In this document: positions 1 through 7,900 of the stretch, piece after piece | How the letters are laid out: each line of letters opens with the position of its first letter | How positions within the stretch are numbered: position 1 is the stretch's first letter | Assembly (NCBI RefSeq): GCF_007859915.1 | Contig: NZ_SJPM01000006.1 | Coordinates: 1 to 64,000 of the forward strand | Length of the DNA stretch: 64,000 nt | DNA from: Neorhodopirellula pilleata | Lineage (GTDB): Bacteria; Planctomycetota; Planctomycetia; Pirellulales; Pirellulaceae | Reading direction: 5' to 3' | Translations under genes and position numbers: made by a program | The notes under the pieces: generated by a model | Databases searched by the model: none | The model's input: only the letters and a program-made list of their open reading frames with translations | What the model was told of the DNA's origin: nothing

Positions 1-70
1 CGCGGCCGTCCTTGAGGAAGGCAATGATCTTGTGAGGTGGCGACTTGTACTCGGAGATTTCTTTCGACAT
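1..70 (-). CDS. Hypothetical protein, N-terminal fragment
   Basis: The gene runs off the left edge. Only the first 23 codons are visible, read from an ATG at 70 and beginning MSKEISEYKSPPHK. There is no signal peptide or recognisable motif. The reading frame is open to the edge and the intergenic sequence upstream is rich in repeats, which fits a gene start. No function can be assigned. Confidence 0.5.
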   Translation of the reverse strand, partial: MSKEISEYKSPPHKIIAFLKDGR

Positions 71-177
71 GCTGACCTTCCGTGGAGACCTCTATGGATC
101 ACACCATTAGAACATCTACGGAAGAAAAAGAAGACACCAAAAATCCGTGTCAACACCAAACTTTTAGCAGCCCAGCG

Positions 178-487
178 TTAGCCCCGGGTAACGGCCGTGG
201 AAACCGCCGCTAACGCGGTACGGCTAACTAAACCAACAACCCGCTAGTGCTTCGTCCAAATTTAATTTTAGGGTGAGCCGAACGCGCTAGCGGGCTGTTG
301 ATTAAGTTTGCATCGCAACCCGATGCGTGAGTTTTGAAGTTGCGCTTTTTTCGTAACCCGCTGCGTAAGCGAGGGATAATTGATATTGACTCATCCCTCG
401 CTTACGCGTCGGGTTACGATTAAATCAACAGCCCGCTAGCGTCGGGCGTCGAGCAATGCCCGCGGCTAGCGCCGTCGGCTCACTAAA
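178..487. repeat. Composite interspersed palindrome, copy A (family 1)
   Basis: Two palindromic modules sit back to back in this gene-free stretch. Positions 178-233 hold a hairpin with GCTAACGCGGTACGGCTAAC, the same module as at 44736-44826. Positions 286-440 hold frame arms GCTAGCGGGCTGTTGATT (from 286) and the complement ending at 440. These enclose inner arms at 352-377 and 393-418 that start CGTAACCCGCTGCGTAAG and match over 24 of 26 bases. The flank after 440 (CGTCGGGCG to GAGCCGACGG) is the reverse complement of the left flank of copy E near 52190, so A and E share a long frame in opposite orientations but carry different inner hairpins. Confidence 0.85.
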
Positions 488-543
488 GAGTCCGTTCACC
501 ATCAATCACCAACGTCCCCAACCAAGAAACGAAGAGTCCACTC

Positions 544-864
544 ATGGCACTGGCTGAAGACAAAGTTCGCGAAGCCTTGAAAGAGGTCATCGATCCGGAA
601 TTGTACGTCAACATCGTCGACCTTGGATTGGTTTACGTCGTCGATGTGGGCGAAGAGAACGAGAACGGCAAGCATGACGTTCACGTCGAAATGACGATGA
701 CCAGCCCGATGTGTCCGGCCGGCCCTCAATTGGTCGCCGGAACCAAAGCCGCCGCCGAATCGCTCGACGAAGTCGAAGCGTGCAACGTGAAGGTCGTGAT
801 GGAACCCGCTTGGACGCCCGAGCGGATGACCGACGAAGCCCGCGACCATCTCGGCATCTTTTAA
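544..864 (+). CDS. SufT/MIP18-type metal-sulfur cluster assembly factor (DUF59)
   Basis: A 106-residue cytosolic protein of the DUF59 (MIP18/SufT/PaaD) family, whose members help mature or insert iron-sulfur clusters. The family signature is visible: DPEL at residues 17-20, the hydrophobic NIVDLGLVY segment at 23-31, and the conserved cysteine Cys57 in TSPMCPAGP. The length is that of a single stand-alone domain. The ATG at 544 follows a palindrome-rich spacer. The thioesterase gene starts one base after the stop, so the two are probably cotranscribed. The family is clear; the exact client proteins are unknown. Confidence 0.88.
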   Translation: MALAEDKVREALKEVIDPELYVNIVDLGLVYVVDVGEENENGKHDVHVEMTMTSPMCPAGPQLVAGTKAAAESLDEVEACNVKVVMEPAWTPERMTDEARDHLGIF

Positions 865-865
865 G

Positions 866-1243
866 TTGCTGCGACATCAACTCGAAATCCGTGTCGCCTA
901 TCAAGAGACCGACGGCCAGCGACGCGTACATCACGCCAACTATCTGAATTATTTCGAGCGTGGTCGTGTCGAAATGCTGCGAAGCATCGGGCACGACTAC
1001 AAGGCGATCGAAGACTCCGGCAAGATGTTGGTCGTGACGGAAATGAATGTCCGTTACCACGCTGCCGCCGACTTCGATGACGTGCTGACCGTGACCACGG
1101 AAGTGACCGAGATTCGCAAAGTGCGAATGCGGCATCGATACACGATCCACCGCGACGACACGCTCTTGGTCCAAGCCGACTCGGTGATCGCGTGCATCGA
1201 TCGCGAAGGCCGTCCGGCTAGGCTGCCGGACCTTTCAACTTGA
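866..1243 (+). CDS. YbgC/FadM-type acyl-CoA thioesterase (4HBT hot-dog fold)
   Basis: A 125-residue single hot-dog domain. The family motif is near the N-terminus: the catalytic-region segment ETDGQRRVHHANYLNYFERG at residues 13-32 matches the TDxxGxVxHxxYxxxFE pattern of 4-hydroxybenzoyl-CoA thioesterase relatives, with Asp15 in the position of the catalytic aspartate. It probably hydrolyses a short or medium acyl-CoA or a related thioester in the cytosol; the substrate cannot be read from the sequence. The start is a TTG one base after the preceding stop codon, because no ATG or GTG is available in the frame before the conserved region. It forms a tight pair with the SufT-type gene. Confidence 0.85.
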   Translation: MLRHQLEIRVAYQETDGQRRVHHANYLNYFERGRVEMLRSIGHDYKAIEDSGKMLVVTEMNVRYHAAADFDDVLTVTTEVTEIRKVRMRHRYTIHRDDTLLVQADSVIACIDREGRPARLPDLST

Positions 1244-1366
1244 CGTGTCGAAGCCATGTCAGGGACCGTCACTACGGACAAGCGACCGCGATACAGCGTG
1301 TTCTTCAACAAGATACCGGAGCGGATCGCCGCTTAGATCTTCAGCCTTCGAAATCGTGAGCGCCGC

Positions 1367-1654
1367 TCACGGAACCAGCCAAAGCCCTGCGTCTGGACCG
1401 ATGATTAAACGTTCTTCGGGTGGCACACGGGATACCAAGTATTCCCAAAGTTGTGAAGTCAATTCCTTCAAGATCGGGATCAGTTTCTGTTCGGCGGCTT
1501 GTTCTCCCGTCGTGGGGATACCGAAGACCGAATCGCTGATCACACGGCGAACCTCTGCGATGGTACGTTCGATTCGTTCGGCCGGACCCCGGTCATGAAA
1601 ATGCACCTCGCCATTCTTTCTTAGCGTTTTGAGTTCGAAGTCGTTGACACTCAC
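1367..1654 (-). pseudogene. CHAT-domain protein remnant
   Basis: A 95-residue frame ending in RLIIGPDAGLWLVP followed directly by TGA. That segment resembles the start of a CHAT (caspase-like) domain, where family members read LxIxPDGxLxxLPFxAL and then continue for more than 150 residues to the His-Cys catalytic pair. Everything downstream of the proline is absent here, including both catalytic residues. The rest (MSVNDFELKTLRKNGEVHFH onward) fits the region before a CHAT domain. I read it as a truncated remnant; a genuine short protein is possible. It is convergent with the thioesterase gene. Confidence 0.5.
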
Positions 1655-1994
1655 GGCGGTCAGCTAATTAGGCGCACGGAAAGAAGGATTTCGTAGCGAG
1701 ATACTTGGCCGAATCTTATCCGATACGGGCGCACGCCTTTTCTAGCAGGTCGCTGGCACCGAGTTCGGAGATAGTTCTCGCCTTTAATGAGCAGGTGGGA
1801 CGAATGCGATTCCTCATTTTGGCTTAGGCGGTGCGGCCCATGTGCCGAAACAAAATGCCACCCGGTTTGCGTAAATTGCTGACCCAACCGGGCTAGGGGA
1901 ATGCTATGATGTGCGAGTTGAAAAGCGCACACGACGAGTCACAAGAATCTCGCGAGATTCAAAATCTACTTTGATCCTTAAAGGTTAAGACACC
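1655..1994. other. Gene-free upstream region of the giant surface protein
   Basis: I see no convincing coding sequence in these 340 bases. An AAAGGT ribosome-binding-like stretch sits at about 1980-1985, ahead of the ATG at 1995. No palindrome of the three families found elsewhere in the window is present. It should carry the promoter of the giant gene, but I cannot assign boxes with confidence. Confidence 0.4.
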
Positions 1995-4900
1995 ATGAGA
2001 ACTCGCCACAAACAACCAAGGTGCGTTGCCCGACGTCGTTTGCAGATCGAACATCTAGAATCCCGGCGGACATTGGCTGCCACCGACCTTGCCTCGATTA
2101 TCGGTCGGCTTTACATCGATACGTCCGGCAATGGATTTGATCCGAGCGAAGAATTACCATCGGCTGAAGTACGTTTGTTCAAATATGACGAGAGCGGGCC
2201 GATCGATCCGGTCCAGGACACTCTGCTGCGTCAAGTAAGCACGCAAGAGGACGGTTCCTATCGTTTTGATCGTCTTAGTGAGGGAATGTATTACGTCCAA
2301 CAACCTGCGCAAACGGTCGGATCCTTCACACTGAACGAGCATTTTTCGCCCTTGTTCAATGTCACTGAGGAAATCTCAGCAGGGCAAGTGATTGCAACGA
2401 TCGACTCGTTCAACCAGCCTCAGGCGGTCGCCAACACCGGTAGTGACTCGAATCCTACAACCAATCGCGTTGCTGCTGACGAAGCGATCGGCGGTGAACG
2501 TGACTTAAGCGTGTCCCATGGCGGCCTGTTTGGCTCCACGAGGGCGGAAGTGGATGTCAACTTCAGTGTAACCGCCTTCCTTGGCGGGGGTGAGGCCACG
2601 GTAACCTGGGATGGACCGGACCAAGACGGCGAGGTGCTCGACGCGGACGGGTTGGGCTTCCTTGATCTGACCGGCGGCAGTGATCACTCGGGCATCTACG
2701 TAGGGGCTGCATTTGGATTTGGTACTGGTACGCGGGGTTCTGTCGTTGTGTATTCAGGCGACAACGACGTCAGCGAAGCTAATACCGATTTCATTGCCTC
2801 GGACAAAGACGTCTTTTTGCCCTTTTCGTCTTTCAACGTTCGCAGCGGAGCGGGGGCTGATTTCACTAATGTGGGTGCCATCGAGTACCGCGTTTCTTTG
2901 AGCGATCCGGTAGACTTGCCTTTCGTATCTTCGACCACGATCGGGATCGCCGCGATGAAGGCGTCCGAGTTAGTGCATGACTTTTCCAATCATTCGCCGA
3001 CGCTCCTGGTCACCACGCTGGAAGACGAAGCCGACTTTGACACTGGACCATTGAGTACACTTAGCCTGCGAGAGGCAATCGGTCTGGCCAACGGATTTCG
3101 CGATCCATCCATGGTCGATGCCATCAGTTTTTTGCCAGAATTGTTCGATTTTGGGCTGGCCATCATTGAATTGACGCTCGGAGAGTTGTCGATTGAAGAT
3201 GACTTAAAGATCAATGGCCCAGGAGCGAAGTCGCTGACGATTGACGCTGGTGGAAACTCGAGAGTCTTCAATATCCTGAGGGGCGACGTGACGCTCGAGG
3301 GGCTCGATATCACCGGAGGGATCGCCGAAAATGGCGGGGCGATCCAAAACCTCGGTCATGGTTTCCTAAACATTTCGCAAAGTTGGATTCACGATAACGC
3401 AGCCACCGGCAACGGCGGGGCGATTCACCTTGGTGAAGACTCCCGTACCTTGCGGATCATGGACAGTACGCTCAGTAGCAACACCGCGATGAGCCAGGGG
3501 GGCGCGATCTATCTAGCGACGGCCTTTACGCAGCAAGGAATTGCCGAGGTTTTTAACAGCACCATTTCTGGCAACGCGGCACCATTGGGAAGCGGGATTG
3601 CCGATTCCAGCAATAGCTCAATCGATGTGGTTCTGAGAAACTCTACGCTCACTAATAACACCGGTGAAGCGGCATTTTATGCGTCTGGAACGGCCTACAA
3701 TTCCATCATTGCTGGGAATCATTTTGACGGCGATTTCAATTCGCCGGATCTCAGCGGTATTCATGCGCCGGTACTGTTCTCTAGCATCATTGGGAAGCGT
3801 CTCAGCTTTGATAGTTTTGAAGAACCACAGGCGCCTGACCGAAACGGCAACCTGATCGGTAGCGAGATCGCGATTGATCCGCGTCTCGGCCCTCTCGCCG
3901 ACAACGGTGGCCCCACGCCTACGCACGCACTTTTGCCAGACAGTCCTGCGTTGAACTCGGGCAACCCTGTGTTTTTGCCTGATGAAATGGTTGAAGTCGA
4001 TGGCGTTGGCGGTTTTGTCGCTCCGATTTCTTCCGATCAACGTGGAGTTCCCCGTATTCAACTCGGTGCCGTCGATATCGGTGCTTTCGAATTGACCGCC
4101 ATTGCCGATCTCGCTTCGCCGTTGGTCGTGACCACTCTGGACGATGAACTTGACGCCGACCTGACGGGTGATCTTAGTGACTTGAGTTTACGAGAAGCAC
4201 TCGCTCTATCGTCACTTGTCGAGGCCACCGAGATCACGTTCGCCGCTTCGTTGTTCGGTTCGTCCCAGACGGTGATGACGCTCACCTTGGGCGCGCTCAA
4301 CGCATCGGGCACGGTTCAGGTCACCGGCCCCGGTCGCGACTTGTTGGCCATCGACGCGGGTGGCAACTCACGCGTGTTCAACGTGCAAACACCGAATGCG
4401 AATTTGACAATCGACGGGTTGCAAATTTCAGGCGGCAAGACCACCGGCGACCACGATCATGGAGGCGGAATTCGATTCGCATCCAATGGAACATTGACGC
4501 TGGCCAATGTTCGTATTTCGCAAAACGAAGTGGCGGGTGAATTCGCCAGCGGCGGCGGCGTTTACACGGCGTTCGGTGACATCGTGATCACCGACAGCGA
4601 AATTTCCAGTAACTTCATCAGCGGAGCGGAAGGCGATGGATCAGGTCTTTATGCCGGCGGGCAAAACGTGCGAATCGCAAACACAATGATTATCGGCAAT
4701 CAATCAACGAAGGTAGATGGCTTTGGTGATTCCGATGGCGGCGGAATTTTCCTCGGAATGAATTCGGCTGCGGTCATCGAAAATTCGCGAATCGAAGACA
4801 ACATAGCCGGGACGAGCAATTCATCCGGCGGCGCGATCGCAACGTTAGGGCTATCGCTATCAATAACTGACACCGTGATCTCGGGCAACATCAGTCGCAG

Positions 4901-7900
4901 TCAGAATGGAAATGGCGGTGGCGGTATTTTTTCCAATCAAACGCAGTTGACAATTGAGCGTTCACAAATCGTTGGCAACAAGGTTGAGGTTCTCGATGAG
5001 TTTGGGGCCAACGGCCTTGGTGGGGGCATTCATGTCAATGAAGGCAGCTTGAGGATTTACGATAGCACCATTGGCAACAACGCTACCGAAGTCGAGAACG
5101 GTCACGGAGGTGGTATCTATTCGCAAGATGCGACTGTCTTGATTGTCGGCAGCACGATCTCGGGTAACCGAACAACGAAAGCGGACTCGCACGGCGGCGG
5201 TCTTCATTTGAACCGTGGTTCGTTGGAGATCGCCAACAGCACATTCGGTTTGAATGAGGCTCAACTTGCCAGCGACGGCGGAGCCATTTATCTAGCGGCG
5301 GGAACGTCGGATTTGATTGTTCATAGCTCGACCATCGCTCGCAACACCGCCAGTGGTAATGGTGGTGGTCTGATTTCCCAAGGTCATGGTTCGCTGTCGA
5401 TTACAAACACACTGTTTGCGAGCAACTCCGCTGGCGGAGTGGGACCGGACATCAATTCGACATTCGGCGACTCGGATTCGATTCTTTACAGTCTTGTCGG
5501 TGTAAGTACGGGAACGGGATTGGCTCCTTCGGAATTCCCGGACGCGTTAACCGGCAACTTGATTGGAACGGCGGCGGCCCCGGTCGATCCATTGCTAGGC
5601 CCGTTGTCGGATTATAGCGGCGCAACTCAAACGTTTGCTCTCGCACACGGTAGCCCCGCGATCGACCAAGGTGACCCCGAGTTTATCAATCGCAATATGT
5701 CCGAAGTGTCGAATTTCGACCAACGCGGACAAGATCGTGTTTTCAACGATCGCATCGACATCGGTGCTTACGAGTTCGGCAACGCTCAACCGCCGACATT
5801 GACGTTTGACGTTGCCAGCCAGCCTGTTCCCGAACGCTTCGAGCAGACCGTCATCGTGGTGCACCTCGATCGTCCCTCACCCGTTGAGCTGACCGTGCCA
5901 TTGACGGTGACGGGTACGGCGGAGCAACCTGCCGATTATGTCTTCACCGATACTGTCATTCGTATTGCGGCGAATCAAACGAGTGTTTCAATACCCGTCG
6001 AACTATTCGACGACGTTTTTGATGAGGATGATGAAACGATCGTGTTCACATTCTCGCAATCAGCGGATGTCTTGGCAGGAGTCTTTTCGACCCATGTCGT
6101 CAACATCTTGGACGATGAACCGCTGCCGGAAGTTTCTTTCACGATGGCGGAGCAGTCGACCGATGAAGAAACCGAATCGATTCTAATCGGCGTCCGACTC
6201 AACTCGTTATCGCTGCGCGACGTTACCGTACCGTTGAGCTTTTCAGGGACGGCGTCTGTCCCAGGCGACTTCACCGTTGACCTGCCCATCGTGATCCCAG
6301 CGGGAGAGTGGTCAGCAACTCGGACGTTGACGATTGTCTCTGATGAGATTGCCGAACGCACCGAAGTCCTCGTGATCGGACTGGGTGAACTGGTCAACGC
6401 GGCTCCGTCCACCGAGCCTTCTAAGCCGATCTTGCACGCGGTCACGATCGAGGACGACGATGTAGTCTATGTGACCTTTGTCGGAGCTGGCCGAACGGTG
6501 TCCGAGGGAGCGGGCGTTGTCGCGGTGACGGCGCGTTTGGTCGGCGCGTCATCCGAGCCGGTCAAGGTGCCAATCGCTTTCAGCGGCGATGCACTCGATC
6601 CTAGACATTACACGGTCACAACCGACGCAATCGAGTTCCCCGTCAACCAATTTGATGCGGAGGTGACGATCAATGTTTCGCTCCAGAACGACTCACTCTT
6701 CGAGCCAGACCGATCGGTCGTGGTTTCGATGGGGACGCCGGAAATAGCGTTGTTCGGTAGCACCACAGAGTACGAGCTTGAAATCGCCGACGATGATCAA
6801 CCGACGGTTCAGTTCACAACGTTTTCGCGTGAGGTCTTTGAGGATGTCGGTACTACTTTTGTGCAGCTTCGACTCAGCAATCCGTCCACGGCTCCGGTGG
6901 TAGCGGACATTCGTTATGTTCCCGGATTGGCGACACTAGGCGTCGATTTTGCCAATTTCCCCAGGACCGTAACCTTCGAACCCGGCCAAGGGCTGACGGC
7001 AACGATCCCCGTTGCCGTCATCAACAACGCTCCCAATGAAGTCACCGAGAATATTGGTTTTGCAATTGGTAATGTGACAGGTGGAAAACGAGGTAACGTC
7101 TCAACGCACTCGTTGGTTATTCGTGACGACGATCCGTTGATCGGAATCTATGGCCCCGGGCAAAAAAGCGCCATCAGCGTTAGAGAATCTGATACTTCGG
7201 AGATCCTTGTACTTCTTTCCAATATCAGAAATGCGCCCACTTCGACAAACAAACCACTTGTCATTCCGCTTTCGTTCACCGGGAATGCGTCCACTGCGGA
7301 CTACCGACTTGAGGCGATCGCACCGGCGTCGTTGACCGGGAACATGCTGACGATTCCGGCTGGACAGAACGGTGCGAGACTCCGTTTCACAGCCATACAA
7401 GATCTGATGGTTGACGTTGTGAAGTTCAGCTTCCAGCGGGCGGAAGCCGTGCAAATTAGTCTCGGAGCTACGGGTGGTGCGATACGGCGTCAAAGCCAAT
7501 CGGCCTACCGGGTTAACATAATTGATTTCACTCCTACGGTCAGTTTCACGGCGGCTTCCCAAAGGGTATCCGAAGGTAGAGGAACGGTTAGGGTCACCGC
7601 TCGGATACCCAGCCCGTTGACCGAAGATGTCACGGTGAGACTGGAGCGAGGCGGGGCGGCTCGAGACACCTCCACAGTGTTCACAATCTTGGGCAACCTG
7701 ATTTTCCTGGATCGAGACTTCGTGCCCCCAGGCGACACAATCACCATCCGGAAAGGATTTACTGAAGGTTCGATTGAGTTCAGAATCATTGATGATGAGG
7801 AGAAAGAGGTGTTTGATGAATCGATCACGTTCCGGATGCGAGATGCGCAAGGTGCGGTCATTGGTTCACCATCCTTCCACAAGGTGACGATCCTTGATAA

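Noticed and set aside
1660..1932. A 90-residue minus-strand frame
   Set aside because: The translation is His/Arg/Ser-rich without motif or ribosome-binding site, and it lies in the probable promoter region of the giant gene.
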